Part shown: piece by piece, positions 34,932 to 49,100 of the stretch | How positions within the stretch are numbered: the stretch's first letter is position 1 | Layout: every line of letters begins with the position of its first letter | Notes under the pieces: generated by a model | The model's database searches: none | What the model saw: only the letters and a program-made list of their open reading frames with translations | Told to the model about the DNA's origin: nothing | Translations under genes and position numbers: made by a program | NCBI GenBank assembly: GCA_963924555.1 | Contig: OZ004590.1 | Location: 806,001-870,000, forward strand | DNA length: 64,000 bases | Direction: 5' to 3' | Origin: Crambe crambe | Lineage: Eukaryota; Porifera; Demospongiae; Poecilosclerida; Crambeidae

Positions 34932-37340
34932 CTAACATGAATAGAAAAGATGTGATTACTGAATCAGCCTTATGTCTTCGTAGTAGAGAGTTGACCTCTT
35001 TTGTAGATTATGTATATTCACCATGCAGTACACTATCTCAAAACTCTTATTATCATGCACGAGATGATGCTGAAGATAAAATACACTAACTGCAGTGGAA
35101 CCTCACACTTTAAAAGTGGGAAAATCTCCCAATCTACCTTTATACACTCTATACAAAATAATCTACAAAAGAGGTCAACTTCTCTACTACGAGGACATAA
35201 GGCTTGGGTCCAAGTGTGTCCAGAATATTGCCAAACAGTGGCAGGTGCTCTATACTTTAGAAGGGATAACACAACACCAGAAAGACACAGTGCAACATAA
35301 TAATGAGATAACATAACAATGTAAAGTCCAAGTGTCTGAGATATGGTAGCACAAGCAAAGAGATGGCATGGACATGAGGTTTTTTGTTGTTGTTGTTGTG
35401 ATATGTATATTTGTTTGATGTTTATCTGTTTACACAGTTGCAGCAGACCCAATTAACTCTAGGTTCAAGCTAATTAGACCATAGATACTGTAGGATAAGA
35501 AACTGCATAATATTAACCCTTTTAATCCTTGTCCTCCCATGTGTCCCTGTGAACTGCGCGGTAAAAAGTGGTTACAATGTCTCCAATACAAATTGTAGTT
35601 GCTATTTTGGAGTTTATAGCTGTTACATGCTTAAATAGATGCTTGGAGTTAGTGTGCTAACTGTTACACTTCCACTTACCGTAAAGCTAAGTGAACTCTA
35701 TAACGGAAAAAGGTACTCTTTATATTGTAATTTATGGCTCATCTGTGAACTTATTGCCTTCTTTGTCATGCATCTACAAAAAGTCTTTCTGTCACTTGAA
35801 GATCAGAGCAGGAGGACATGAATGTCAGTACGTGCACATGAGCATGTGGTTTCCTATCCTGTGTATGTAGTTTATTGGATTAGAATACTGAACTTCATTA
35901 TGTTTAACAATGCTTTGAGGTAGATTTGAAAAAACTCAGTCTGCTATGTGCTCACAAGTCGTCCGCTGTCTGATTGAACTTTGACCAAACAGTGCAACGT
36001 TTAACTACACATCTTATAATCATAACATATCAGCATTTTGTGTGTGGGCTCACTTCACTCACCCAATTATGGGGTTAAGTGATCAGTCGTGGTGTCCATA
36101 TATAAGCTTATATGCCCCAAAAAATTTTATGCTCACAAAGTACTCAATCTTGCGGGTCTTCTACCTTCCAAAGGGCTAAAGTTCTTATTAAATGTACGTA
36201 ATGCGTCCCATACCAACATACAATATGCAGCATGCATAATTCAATAATATAAAAATCCCGTGTCCAGGGTATGAAATCTCTGATTGCTCTCGTTGTAGAA
36301 AGAGACGGAACAATGTCTGCATGAAGCCTATAACTGCCATGGATTATGGATTATGAAATGGTCTACCTATGACCTCAGTGAGTGAGTGAGTGAGTGAGTG
36401 GTGTTATACCGGAAGTTGTGCATTCTATACAGCCCTTGTCTCTGTACTATTGAGTGTAGTCATCTCTACATCATCTCTTTCTCATTAAGCAGTAGGCCTA
36501 CACCATTATTGTCATGCAACCTAGCCACCTCTTTCCCAACCTCTTCTCCTGGACATAACCACTGACACACTGTGTGGACATCAAGATCATATGAACTTTG
36601 CCTTTGGGGTGGGGCACATCTGCTTTTCATCTAGAAACTATAATACTTACTACTGATTGATATCCATGGTATTAGTAGACAAATGGTATAAAGTCTATTT
36701 CTGTCTGCCATTGTGACTGTCACTATTCATGCACTTTGACCTCTGCTGCAGCATAATCCATAATTATCCATTCAATGATGTTGCAAAACAACAGTCATCT
36801 TATCTGTTTACTAATCTGCTGCATCTCAACTTGCAGTAGTAAGTCTGTAATACTAAGCTAGCAGCTATTAGCTGTCATAATATGACACCTAATAGCTGCT
36901 GTCAGTCAAAATAGTTTGCTGCATGATTATAAGCTAACCTTAACAATTCACATTAGCTAACCTTAGGAGATGAATTATACTTCATGCATGGGAAAGAGCT
37001 AGCAAGTCTTTGCCACTTGCTGAGAGAGTATTAGCCCCAAACCTGATCTCTTCCCATGTAATTAATGGGGTCTAGACACTCATGTGACTACTGCTCACCT
37101 TATAATGTGGAGGTGGACCGTTGTTTATGAACCAAACACTCTATTTATAAACATGCCATATTAGAAAGTACCCAAAAGTTGTTACATGTAAAACAAATCC
37201 TTCTGCAATATCAATGTAGTGTTAAAAGAGTTTATTATCTCTATAATTAAGATGCGTGGAAATTTGCATACAAAATACTCATTATATGGCACACATGGTG
37301 GTGAAAGTTTGATACATGTATCATTAACTGAAGTTATTTA
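34450..37340. repeat. Segmental duplication SD2, right copy
   Basis: Colinear with about 24440-27440. Just before its start, about 37 bp with a CGCGCGCGC core (near 34415-34452) are absent from the D copy and look like a small separate insertion or deletion bounded by GAGCA. Confidence 0.75.
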
Positions 37341-40300
37341 ACTCGTATACAGTAAAAGTAATCACTGGTAGAAGTGCATATCATCCTGTCACTTGTCTTG
37401 CACAAAAAATCTTAAGGCCATGGGTATGTTTGCTAGTTGGAAATTTTTAGTGAACCTCTCTCGTTCTCTCCATCCCCAATGGAGAGAAGTAAGGAAAGCT
37501 TCCCTACTGATCAAAAAGGTACTGCTTGCCAGCGCAAGTTTTTTCACTGCTGAAAGAACAGCAATAGTGTTCATTAGAAGATTACATAGAGACTGCATTA
37601 AGATGTAGAATAACTGTTCTATTAGCTATGCTTGTGTTATGCTCAAATGCTTCTGGCTTCTATTATGCTCTAAATAATGCTGGCAGAATCCACCAAGGCC
37701 CATTTTTGTGCAAGACAACAAGTGTCATTCAGAGGTATGCAGGATGATATGCATAGTTTAGCTACCAATTACTAACTTAGCTAGTTTCCCACAGTGTAGA
37801 CTTTTTTCTTTCTTTCTAGGATCTCTCTTTCACTCAACTTGCCATCTCTTATGCGCTACATGCAGATAGTTCACTTTAGTCATCAAAATCATTCTAGGTT
37901 TGTAGCTACCAATAATTACTGCTATTCTCCAGTAGTCCAGTCCAATGAATTCAGACACCCATTCTGCTTCGCATGTTCAGATTGACCCTGCTTTTAGCAC
38001 TATGCAGTAAAAATAAACACCCTCTCCCCCTCCTTAGACAACTGTCTTGACAGATGCCTACATGTGTGTGTGTAATAGAAGATGGCATATAAATCACATG
38101 CTCACAAAGTGCAAGATAAAAAATGTGGCCCTTACTGTTTTGTGTAAAAAAAGGAAGAAGTGTACACATTTGGAAGTTCCAAAGCTCATTAATTTGTGAC
38201 ATGGAACAGCTTTCTTTAATTAAGTGGAAGTGTGCTACCATATGCGTAGCCAGACCCAATTCTTTCTTTTTATATTGGGCGGGAGAAAGAAAATAGAGCA
38301 CCCAAATTCCAGTGTGCGCTAATCGACCATAGCGGTAAGGCGATAACCACCATGGCTACTATGAATCTCTGAGCCCAGCTTAATAAAGATGCAATTGCTA
38401 CAAAGATTAGTTCGCTAGCTCTCTGCAACATAATTTCTTACCTGTCTGGCTACACGAGACTAACCATAACACAATTCTCTGTAAAGAAAAGGATTAGTTT
38501 TGAACTTAGCAGAACAATTCTAGCTGCTCGATGTTATAATATTACTGACATAATTATTATGACATAAAAAACAACCCATATATTTCCAAGCAACCTACAG
38601 CAGCTATGAACAAACATTTAACCTTTTAGATCCATAAAACTGATTGATACATCAACCTAATATACCAGTGCAAATCTTACCACCTCAAGTAGACATGGAA
38701 TAAAGTGTTAACATGATAAAATTTGGACAGTGTAAAATATACAAGTGAAAGAATGCTAAATAAAAAGGCCGGTTTCTGTGAACAAACATCAAAATTATTC
38801 CGCCTTCAATAATAATCCCTACATCACTGCCTCCCACCAAGCTGCTTTAATTGTTCATGTCAGTGCAAAAGTTCTGCTTGGTTTAGGCAGTGATGTAGGG
38901 ATTATTATTGAAGGCAGCATAATTTTGATGTTTGTTCACATAAACTGCTATAGGTAAAAGTACAGACTAACCCTACATGGCCTTTTTAATTTTTTTCCTT
39001 TCACATGTTTGTTTACTCTTTATATGACCTCATTTTTTATTTAGAGAGGCTAGCTAGGTACTGGTTGGCATGTGCGTACATGCATGTGATCATGACAGAC
39101 GCTCATGCAACGTCATTAATTTCAAAATGGCTGACATAATATCGTTTGTAATGAAAAGTCATTCGATATGACTGATTATTTTGGAGGAAACTGTGGATAA
39201 CGATGGTAAAAGCACATTGTGTGATTATAATTGCACAAGTTGATATGAATTTGATTGTCATATGTGAAGGGATCATGGAGTTATAGCCGTCAAAGAAGAT
39301 GAATCTGATGATGATGAACGAATCATAAAAATTTTAGATTTAGACAGTGGCTGGTGCCGATTGTTGGCGCTGTTCTGGAGGAGTTTGAGTGGACATATCA
39401 TCATCTTCTGCATTGATGTAAGAAGTTTAGTTCAGCCTGTAGCAAGAATAGAAGAAATACAGAGAGTCCAGTTTGTATTGTTCTAATGGGAGAAGCCACG
39501 CCCTTGAGACTATCCTGAATGGCACATTATTTTGAATGCAGCTGCATAAAAGAACTAGCTAGTGAGCTGTGCAAATCCAGCTCTATTGCCTTTGCTGATT
39601 AGAGAAACAAAATCTTTGTTAGTTGCTACTTTATTAGTTGGCAACTTGCTACTCTCTTATTCATTTTGAAGTTATTGCATATGGTATATGTAACTACTGC
39701 GTTGCTATAGATACAACATCAGTGGCTTCATTATAGTACAATTCACTTTAGCCAACATTGATATATTTGTACGGGTTGTAAAGACCAGTAACAGACATAA
39801 ACTCCTGTCCAAAACGTCTTTTCCCACTACCAGATGAAGGACCGGTGATTTTAGAAGTTGCTGTAAAGTGAGCATTATTTTGTAGCAGTAATAATAATTT
39901 ACAAACTATCTGGCTGTGACCATTATACCTAATGATACGTGGTCGGCCTCTACTGCTAATAAAACGTGGTCTTCTACTACTATAGTCTTTCTGCAACTAA
40001 TGTTAGAAGTAGTGCAGTGATCAGACTGAGTGCAACTCAGGCAGACCTGTGAACTAGAGGAAGCAAAATTTAAGTAGGGGGACTGATGACTTGGTGTTTA
40101 GGTAGGGAAACAACTCACTCACTGCTCACTGAATTAATTTAAAGTGATTATATAGAGGGGCTTGCTTGCTTGCTATTAAACTTCATAGTGGGAAGTTATA
40201 ATGTTTACCAGTTAAACAATCCTCAAAGTCCACTCCCTTCACTTGCTGCATAAAGAGGAATTATTGAGCTGAGCTCATAAATTTGCTTCCAGAATCATGG

Positions 40301-40538
40301 TTGAATTATTGGGGGTGAGCTTGAGTGAACAGATTTTATAATTAGCTATCATGCATTCTAAGGTCGTATATGTGATGACTATTGGTACTAGAATTTACAT
40401 GAAAACTGCTTAGTTACAACAGGCCTATATACATGCAATTTGGAATACAGACAGTAGCCATAATTTTACAGATAATTATGTTATAACTAACATTTATGAT
40501 TGTGGTATCTGACCTTAACTATGATTCTGTTATCACAG
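34932..40538. other. Head-to-head spacer between F and G
   Basis: After the SD2 block (to ~37340) comes ~700 bp with no match in the window, then ~38030-38155 matching 5515-5640, then a ~1.87-kb stretch (38156-40026) absent from the A/B spacer, then 40027-40538 matching 5641-6278. The inserted stretch has a foldback at 38772-38947 and an unassigned frame rich in Asp/Glu near 39287-39486. No gene could be named. Confidence 0.5.
38772..38947. mobile_element. Foldback MITE of a second family
   Basis: Inverted arms of ~70 bp, with words such as AATAATAATCCCTACATCAC on the left and the inverse on the right, around a ~35-bp loop. The word CCCTACATC also occurs in the foldback at 59943-60243, but the arms otherwise differ. 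Confidence 0.8.
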
Positions 40539-41870
40539 ATGCACTGACCCTATCTCCTTCTTCTGTTGTTGCCTGTGATGGAGAACAAGTAGTACTTACT
40601 TGCACTGCTAATCAAACCTTTGTGCAATGGACTATTTCCACTCCCACTATGAACTACACAACAATAGAAACTGACAATAATGATATAGAGCAGAGGACAG
40701 ATGATGGTGTATTTATATTCAGACTCGCTTCTTACACACCTTCACCTCTGGAACTAGTGGCCACTGTGACTGTGAGTGCCAGTCAGAACTTCAATGGAAC
40801 ATTGGTAGAATGTGCATCACTCATATCAGGAGTTGCAAGGAGGGAAACTTCAGTGCTAACACTTGCAGGTAAATTTTTGTGGAATAGTAATTAGTGTAGA
40901 CACATGACCTGCAGTGAGTTGGATGCTCTGAATATGATTACTTGATATAGTGCACAGTGTATACTATAGAGTGGGGGTAAATTATCATGAATTTAGTGAT
41001 TTTGAAAAACTAATACACTATGGTTCAATTCATATTCCAAATTTAATGTTATATGATCTATTTTACATTTTAGTCAATTCAAAAGGTGAAATCTTACAAA
41101 ATAAACTCAAATTTTGGCCAAAAAAACCTTATTTCAAACAAGCATGGGCTTCAATTTAGGATAAAAGTTAGAATTCATCATCTGGATACAGCATCCCAGA
41201 GTTTCAGCTCCTGATTCACTAGAGTTCATTCAGACTGGCTGCAGTGCATGTTAGAAACAGCTAAATTGGTTTGGCTCAAATGTATTAAGGACACATGTGG
41301 AGGAAATGTAGAAGTAGAAATAGGCATAATAGATTGAGCAAAGAAATAGCATCACCTCAATCATCACAGCATTAATAATGCAGGCACTCAGTTTCCTTCA
41401 TAATAAAAATGTATGCTTGCAGCATTAGTATTAGTATTAGTGTATTAGTAGGCGAGTGAAGCTTTTTTGTGTTTCATGGAAATACTACTGTACTGAACTG
41501 CTCTCTGTCAAAATCTAGTTCCTTATTCTCTTTTGTACAGATGGCCCTACATCATTTAGTCTGACACTTCCTAACACTTCAGATCTGGAGTTTGGGAGGA
41601 CTAGTATCACAGCCATTAATGTATCCTGGACAGCACAGGATGGTGTCAACTATGTCATTGCCATCAGTCCACCTATTCCATATAACAATGCTTCAAGGAC
41701 TAGCATAACCATACCCAATGTCCCAGTACAACATCACTGTAGGGGCCATCAACCATTGTGGCAACTACACTGCATCCACCTCACTAAACTACAGTAAGTC
41801 ATGGTAGCAAATGTTGGCTGAATGAGTAGTCATTTAACTTTCATGTAGCTCGCTGTGTCTTCCCTTCCAG
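40539..41870 (+). pseudogene. Receptor copy G, truncated
   Basis: The Ig exon 40539-40868 is open (110 codons, type III): VVLTC, FVQWTIST, VECASLISG. It is the only intact type III Ig here; B and I carry broken versions. The FN3 exon 41541-41793 has an 11-bp deletion between NVP and QYNITV that shifts the frame. CCP1 starts at 41849 but stops matching after about 20 bp (CTTCCCTTCCAG), where unrelated sequence begins. CCP2 and the tail are missing. FN3 also has TAQDG where other copies have TPQDG. Confidence 0.8.
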
Positions 41871-42740
41871 ACCTAAGACCCACTATAATTGGATACTCAG
41901 GAATGTACATTATCAGCAACCACAAAACAAACCACCCGTGACGGTATGACGTTTCATAACATTCACGTGAACAACTATTACAACTTTAAATTCTGTCGCT
42001 AAAATTATCTGCCACACCTACCAATGACGTTTCTAGGCAATATTTTGGGAGGAGATGAGCCAGAATACCAATTTTGGACAGGTAGGAGTTACTACGGTAG
42101 TATAATACTATAGTATTGAGGTCAGGGATGATGTTATCCAAAAATGAAGTGGCACTGACCTTTTGCTGCACGTTGCACAGTCTACTGAAAATAATGGGAA
42201 AATGGACGGAGAAGAAGAAGGCCGTGTAGCAAGGACGTTATAAGCCTAAAGCCATTAATCATAGAGGACCTATAATATGCAGTGATACTAGTGGGTCTAA
42301 TCTAGACTGCTGTGGAGCTATAAAAGATTTGAAGTTAGTTTTGAGTATGCCAGTTCGTGGTTAAAAAGTGGTGTTTTTGTCACTATTTGTGACCGTGTAT
42401 CTCGAAGCACGAAGTAGGATACTGAAAGGCTTCAAAGGTATGTTGAAATATGAAGCATGGACTACCTCTCAGCAAAGAGTCAAGATCAGGAAAGCGTTTG
42501 CTGCAACTTGCACAATCAACCCGAGTAAATTCACCTCTAGAACTGCCTCGTTTTTCGATGGAATATTCAAGTAAAACGCCATTTAAGCGGCATAGGTTAT
42601 AGATCAACTATTATTTTTGTTGTTATTGAAATAAGAAACGATAAAATATGATAGAATGAAAGTTATGAATATTAAAAATATAGAGAAATATTGAATGAGC
42701 AAAACGAGCCTTTTTCCCGCGAGTTGTAACCTTTGTACCT
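41871..42740. other. Unique sequence replacing the 3' half of copy G
   Basis: About 870 bp with no match elsewhere in the window, beginning inside CCP1 of G and ending where sequence like the downstream flank of copy C (about 18950) resumes. A 68-codon frame at 42368-42574 has no recognisable domain. No clear terminal repeats were seen. Confidence 0.45.
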
Positions 42741-43695
42741 TGTTCTTAGCGTAGACTGTTATAAGATGTGCAGTTGCTCAAGAATAACTTTTCAATTATT
42801 ATAAGGTACACATCTAGATTATAAAAATTGAAAAACTGCAAATAAGTTTAATTTTTTACATGCTTTATAGGTAATTAAAATGGTGGCTTACCTGCAGATA
42901 GCCAATATCTCAACCACTTATATCTATAGGTCTTAATGCTAGGCAGGTTTTTCCATCATAACTATATACATCAACCTATAGTAGACTTTCCTCCATGAGA
43001 TATTGCACCCATGAATTCCATTGAATTCCTTTATAGCTATATGGAAAGTAAAATAATTACTGAATAATGGAAACATATCTCACTTTCTCTAGTGTTAGAG
43101 GTGGTTGCATGATCACACAGGTCATGAGCACCAAGTATTCTATTAATGGATATGTACTGCCAACTGTTCTATTTCAACTTTGAAAGTGGATACCATTTAC
43201 TATAAAGGATTAAGGGAAAACGGTAATTGAAGATACAGGTGCATGTATGCATTGCAGTTGTTGGGGCAACACAGTCAATAGTCAATAGTTACATGGAAGC
43301 TAGTTACCTGATACTACAAGCAAAGAACAAGTTGGGTCAATAGTCTATATGGATGAAATTATGTAAGGATGAAGCCATGCATGTTACTAAGAGATAACGA
43401 CTACAGCCCAGCTCCACAACACTGCATGATTTTTTTAGTCAGATAGCTAGCTATAACTACAACTGATCAGACAGGCAGAATGACAGACTATACATATTTG
43501 AATCATGGCTGAATATTGCAGCACGATAAAACTCTGCTCCCTTTCTTTGCTCCCTTTCCTACTGTTATTTATATAATAATAGAGTTTGAACATTTCCCTC
43601 TGCAGCTATCGGCTATTAGCTTATGATGTAATCCACATAAAAATTGAAAATCAAAAATTGACATTAAAAAATTGAAAAATTGACAAGAAAAGTAT
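42741..43695. other. Tail-side spacer G/H with an inverted block
   Basis: 42741-43300 is like the flank of copy C at 18940-19440. Then 43305-43605 matches 30545-30880 and 19440-19740 but in the opposite orientation, so a spacer segment of about 300 bp has been inverted. No gene recognised. Confidence 0.6.
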
Positions 43696-46144
43696 TTATT
43701 TGAAATGTCCATATGCTACATTGTCCTTTAGTTCAAGCTCATCTTTATCTTTGACAACAGTGGTCACAATGATATCCTCATAAAGTGGAGCAGGTGGAGG
43801 CTGGCTGGGTTGGAGGTCGTGATTCCTCTGGTGAACCAACTGCCACTTGCCACAGCAATACACAACTAGAACACCACCAGCAAACCCACCCACCACTCCA
43901 ACAATGAAGAACACAATGCTGCAGACCACACCCACCACAGTGGTAGAGCTCACTGGTTCAGAAGGACATACTGTGACTGATACTGAAAAAGAAAAGTAAA
44001 TGGTCCTGTGAATAACTATACAAGTATATCTACTTTCTTGATCAGTAGCACTCGTCATAGTATTGTCAGCAGTTGTGGTGGCACTGACATTAATGCACAT
44101 GTGTGTGGCAGGATCTGGACTCCAGTGACCTTCTGCAGCACAGTCAGTTCTGATGATGGTAGTGGGACTCAAACCATCAGCACAAGTGAAGTTGAAGGAA
44201 GAGCCTTCAAATGTAGCAGTGAAGTTATCAACCACCACCACACCATCAGCAAACACAGGTAACCCACACTCTCCTGCAATACAAATAAATGATGTTTTAT
44301 GTGATTATGGAAACAGGCATACCTCTGCACATGACTCCATCAATATCTGGACTCCATACACCTCCAACACATGTGGCACTGTCCACACCAACCAACACTT
44401 GATTCACACTAATACATGAGAATGAGATGACAGTGCCCTCAGGGGCTGATGCCACACCCACCACATTAGGTACCAGTCTCACACGAGGACTGATGGAAGG
44501 GAAGACACAGCGAGCTACATGAAAGTTAAATGACTACTCGTTCAGCCAACATTTGCTACAATGACTTACTGTAGTTTAGTGAGGTGGATGCAGTGTAGTT
44601 GCCACAACGGTTGATGGCCCCTACAGTGATGTTGTACTGGGTGTTGAAGGGGACATTGGGTATGGTTATGCTAGTCCTTGAAGCATCATTATATGGAATA
44701 GGTGGACTGATGGCAATGACATAGTTGACACCATCCTGTGGTGTCCAGGATACATTAATGGCTGTGATATTAGTCCTCCCAAACTCCAGATCTGAAGTGT
44801 CAGGAAGTGTCAGACTAAATGACGTAGGAATATCTGCAGAGGATGACACACACACATAGTTAGCTAATTATCACTGCAATCAAAAAAAAATTTAAAGATT
44901 GATGGTAAGGTCAAAGTCCATGTGCTCGCTGAATGACAATTGACAACTATGTATCTCACCACATTAACTTCAGTTGAAAGAGGTGTTGTGAATAAACTAT
45001 CTACGTAGACTTGTGGAAAGAGAAACTGTGTATGATGTCCCCCTTGACACTCCTCCCTATTATAATCCAGAGGGAGGTTTAATTAAAATCTTAATCAAGA
45101 ACTCATAGTGGCCCCTCTAGATCATCATAGCCAGATTTGTTTTTTTGTTTGTGTATGTTAGTTTGTTTAGTTTGTTTGTATGCTTGTTCGTGTGTGTGTT
45201 TGTTCCTTGATTTTTAACTTGCCTACTAGATAAAGAGTAGAGATAATGTAAAAGCACATTATTTTCCCTGGGGACTTTACCTTTCACCAGTTAATAGAGC
45301 CATAAAAATAGAGTCTCAGCAGATGATTCTTTGGAGGAGCACACAACACTGACGGTCAGTAAGTTGCTAAAATATTGTCTCAATAGCTGTTGAGTTATTG
45401 AAAGCTAGTGACAATTGAACAATGGTTACAACGAATGTGCCTAGCAACACAGGACTTTATCATGCTTTCAATATACAAATAGAATCCATGGTGCACAACT
45501 ACACATTTTCAAGAGCCTTGAGTTGGAAACAAATGCTCTGTGTTGGGTACTTGACACAATTACTGAAATACCTACCCACAGTTCATATTTTACTGTGTAC
45601 TAAGCATGCTCACAAACACTTAGAAATGGCTGAAGTCTTGACTGAAATTCTTCATGGGATTCATCTTAGAAGTATCAAGCATAGAACAAACATTACGCTC
45701 GTTGTGGAATAAGGTAGATATTTCTTACTTCTAATGTGCTCTAGACTATCTTCTCATCAAAATCCAAGTTGCCTAATCTACTTGGGACAGTATTATTATC
45801 AACATTACGTCTAAAAGTAATATTTGCAGTCCCACTCCTTCCTCCTCCTCCTCCTCCTTCACACTGCACTACAGTTCCATCAAGACTCCTAGTAGCTGTT
45901 GTAGTGAGAGTGGACACTAGTTCCACAGGAGAAGTGGTATAGGAAGTTGATGCAGATGAGAACACTCCATCTGGTGTCATCAATGGCCTCATCCTGACTA
46001 ATGCAGCGGATGCAGCTAGAGGGTCATAGTTCCTTGTAGGAGTGTTGATCCTCCACACCAATGCTCCTTCATTAACAGTGCAAGTGAACACTACAAGTTC
46101 TCCATCACAAGCAGTAACAGAGGAAGGAGATAAGGTCAGTGCAT
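43696..46144 (-). CDS. Receptor copy H (Ig-FN3-CCP-CCP-TM), open
   Basis: Minus-strand exons: Ig 46144-45809, FN3 44833-44570, CCP1 44514-44323, CCP2 44273-44034, stalk-TM-tail 43982-43696; the frame is open for about 439 residues. The Ig (type I) has NEGALVWRINT, NYDPLAASAALV and six Gly after the second Cys. All CCP Cys are present. The CCP2 donor has become GAAA|GTAGAT where relatives have GAAG|GTATAG, and the intron to the last exon stays open if retained. The tail has PPPAPLYED then IIVTT, and ends VAYGHFK, so the hydrophobic +3 residue of the ITIM-like motif is Phe, which does not fit the consensus. The Ig exon and spacer are the duplicate of those of copy A, but here the FN3 frameshift of A is absent. 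A Penelope-like remnant lies in the Ig-FN3 intron. Confidence 0.85.
44890..45370 (+). mobile_element. Penelope-like element remnant (5' part, in intron of H)
   Basis: Matches 32150-32620 of the element in copy F, including ACTTGTGGAAAGAGAAACTG and the GTTT run, and ends near CACACAACACTGACGGTCAG; the RT and endonuclease parts are deleted. Confidence 0.65.
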
Positions 46145-49100
46145 CTAACATGAACAAAAAAGATGTGATTACTGAATCTGGAAATGGTGAGTGAGGGAAA
46201 CCCTCTCTGATCATAATATTCTTCACAAGAAAAGGAAATACAATCATAATAAACACACAATGCATAATAACCTATTCACTATGCATATCTGTCACTGAAA
46301 ACTCTTATTATCATGCACATGATGATGCTGATGATAAAATAGTGGAACCTTCAATAAAGGACACTACAAAAGAGGTAAAATCCCCCAATCTAAAAAGTAC
46401 CTTTATACACTCTATACAAAATAATCTACAAAGAGGACAATCTCTACAAAAGGTTGGGTCCCAAGTGTGTCCATTATTCAGAGGTGGTTCCACTGTACAC
46501 TAAGAACATTGCCTAAGGGCAGCAGGTGCTCTTCATTTTAAAAGGGATATGACACCACATATTAAAGACACTATGCAACATAAGGCCTTACACGAGATAA
46601 CATAACAATGTCCCCAGAGTCTAAATCTGAGATATGGGTAGCACTAGCAAAGAGATGGTAAGGATGACATGAGATGGTATGTGTTTGTTTGTTTGTTTGT
46701 TTATTTGTCTATGCAGGTGCAGCAGACCTGATAACTGTAGATTTTAATTAGACCACTAACATGAACTGAACTTCATTATGTTTAACTGCAAAAACAATCT
46801 TCTTGGGTCGATTAGATCACTGGCTAAGAGAATACTCATTGCATCACTCTGCTATGTGCTCATAAATCATCTGCTGTCTGATTGAACTTTGACCCTGTCA
46901 TCCAAATGATATAAAAATAGCCTCGTCCCCAGGCCCTCTTTTTTAAATTATGATTGTGGAGGGGCTGGTATAGAAACCATAGAAACCCATAGAGTGGGTG
47001 TGTCCAAGAAACGCATTCCCATCACATACGTCACCATGACGAATCAGTGTTGCTACGCTTTGCTAGCCTAGCAGCAGATAGTATTGGAGCTGCTTATTGT
47101 TAGCTAGTAAACTATCAAGTAGTCTTCATCATTTAGGATCATAGATAGATCAGCCTCAGAATTCTTTACAAGTGTTAGTAAGTCCTTGGTTATATGGTCA
47201 TAGCGAATTGGTCATTTTGTTATAGCAAAACAGCAGAAGTTCTTCTGAACACCTGGTGCCTTTAGGTTGATCCTGTAGTTGCTCCAGTCCATAGCCAAAG
47301 TGCGTGGGCAGGGTCATAATGCTCTCGTGCACTACCCATCCCCAATTAGACCCATGACTTCGCGTACTATGCCCTCCACAATCATAACTGAAAAGACTGC
47401 CTGGGCTAATATATAAGTGCAACTTTTAACTGCACATGTTCACATACAAAAAAATCATGTATAAAATGGACAACAATACAATTTTTCCTCCACTAACATG
47501 CATAATTAGTGTGTGGGTTCACTTCATTAACCCAATTACTTACTACACATATGCTAATTTCCTTCCTCATAAATATCATTAATGCAAAACACATGTAGAC
47601 GACATTTTACCCGATATTCAGGCTAGTCTGACGTCACAGTGACATTGTAGAAACCCAAGGGTCTGGTGACATCAATTTAGCATCCAGGACTTCCTTGAAT
47701 TGTTAAGATATATTTGCTAGGATAGTGGAGAAGACCTACACTGCAACCTAGCCACCTCTTCTCCACCCCTCCTACTGGACATAACCACTGACTCACTGTC
47801 TATATGAATACACTGTTACATATTGCGTGTGCTCATCAAGACATGATAGTCTTGTATGGACTAACAATCAGCACATAAGACTTAGGGTGGGGCATATCTG
47901 CTTTTTTTTCATACAACTTTAATATCTAGAAACTATAGCACCTTCATATACTTACTACTGATTGATATCCATGGTATTAGTAGACAAATGGTATAAAGTC
48001 TGCTTTTCTCTGCCATTATGACTCTTCACCCACCAGAGCAGCTTAGATGCATGCACTTTGACCTTTGATGCAGAATAATTTATTCAGACTGCTTGAGATC
48101 AGTGATGTTGCAAAACAACAGTGATATCTTATCTGTTTAGCTACTAATCTGCTGCATCTCAACTTGCAGTAAGTCTGTAACTGTATGCTAAATTAGCATA
48201 CAGTAATAGCTGCTGTCAGTCAATATTGTTTGCTGCATGATTTAACTATTAGCTAGCTATAAGCTAACCTCAGCAATTCACATTATTGTGGAGATTGAGA
48301 TTGGTACTTCATGCATGGGAAAGAGCTAGCAAGTCTTTGCCACTTGCAATTCTAGTGAGGGAGTACATTAGCCCCCATTTACCATGCAACTTCTGTCAAT
48401 TTAGAGGTCTTGACTACTGCTCACGTGACTAATGCACTATAGCTAGTCACCTAATAATGCATGGTGGACTATTTTTGTTTATCGTTTATATCTAAAAAAT
48501 AAGCAATGCCATATTAGGAGACTTTGAAGTGTTTGCTTACATAGCTACAGATCCTTCTGCAAGTGATATACGTACTATAGAGTGTGTTTTTGTGTCTCAC
48601 TTTGCAAGGTGTGTGGAACACATGGTCGTGAAAGTTTGATACATATAGCTCTCATTAAACTGAAGTTATGCAATTGAATAATTCCTAGAATAGCACTTCT
48701 TCTCCAGTGGACCATTTCCTGTAAGGAAGTTTTCACCTCAAATAAATCCTCTCCCCTCCTTAGTGCTGGTCACATGACTTGTGACCAATCAGATCGTGCT
48801 TTAAATCTCATAAAGCACACTTTTATGTGCACTACATGTTTAGGTGCACTACATGTTTAGTGCACACTCAAGGAACTGTGCTGAAGGTACATAGGAGCCT
48901 AGTGGAAGATCCATGACCTTCCAACCTCAGTCCCTAGTGCTTACAGTAAGCAGGTATCTTACAGCAAGTTTTCATCACTTTTGCCACTGCTAGGGCTACA
49001 GCCTTTAGACCAAGCACTCTGTGCTCAAAGAAGTCACCCAGGTTCATGTACACTGTGACTCAGTAGAACAAAAGGTTTGTATCAACTGTGGTTTTAAGAC

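Noticed and set aside
37389..37608. Overlapping ~70-codon frames on both strands
   Set aside because: No domain, no splice context and no match in the duplicate spacer.
38300..38400. Possible tRNA-like stretch with AGCGGTAAGGCGATAACC
   Set aside because: No cloverleaf with matching acceptor stem and TPsiC box could be formed by eye.
46145..46265. Open hydrophobic frame upstream of the H (and A) Ig exon as a leader
   Set aside because: The reading runs through a clear pyrimidine tract and AG acceptor; the same stretch is not open in D or F, so it is more likely intron.
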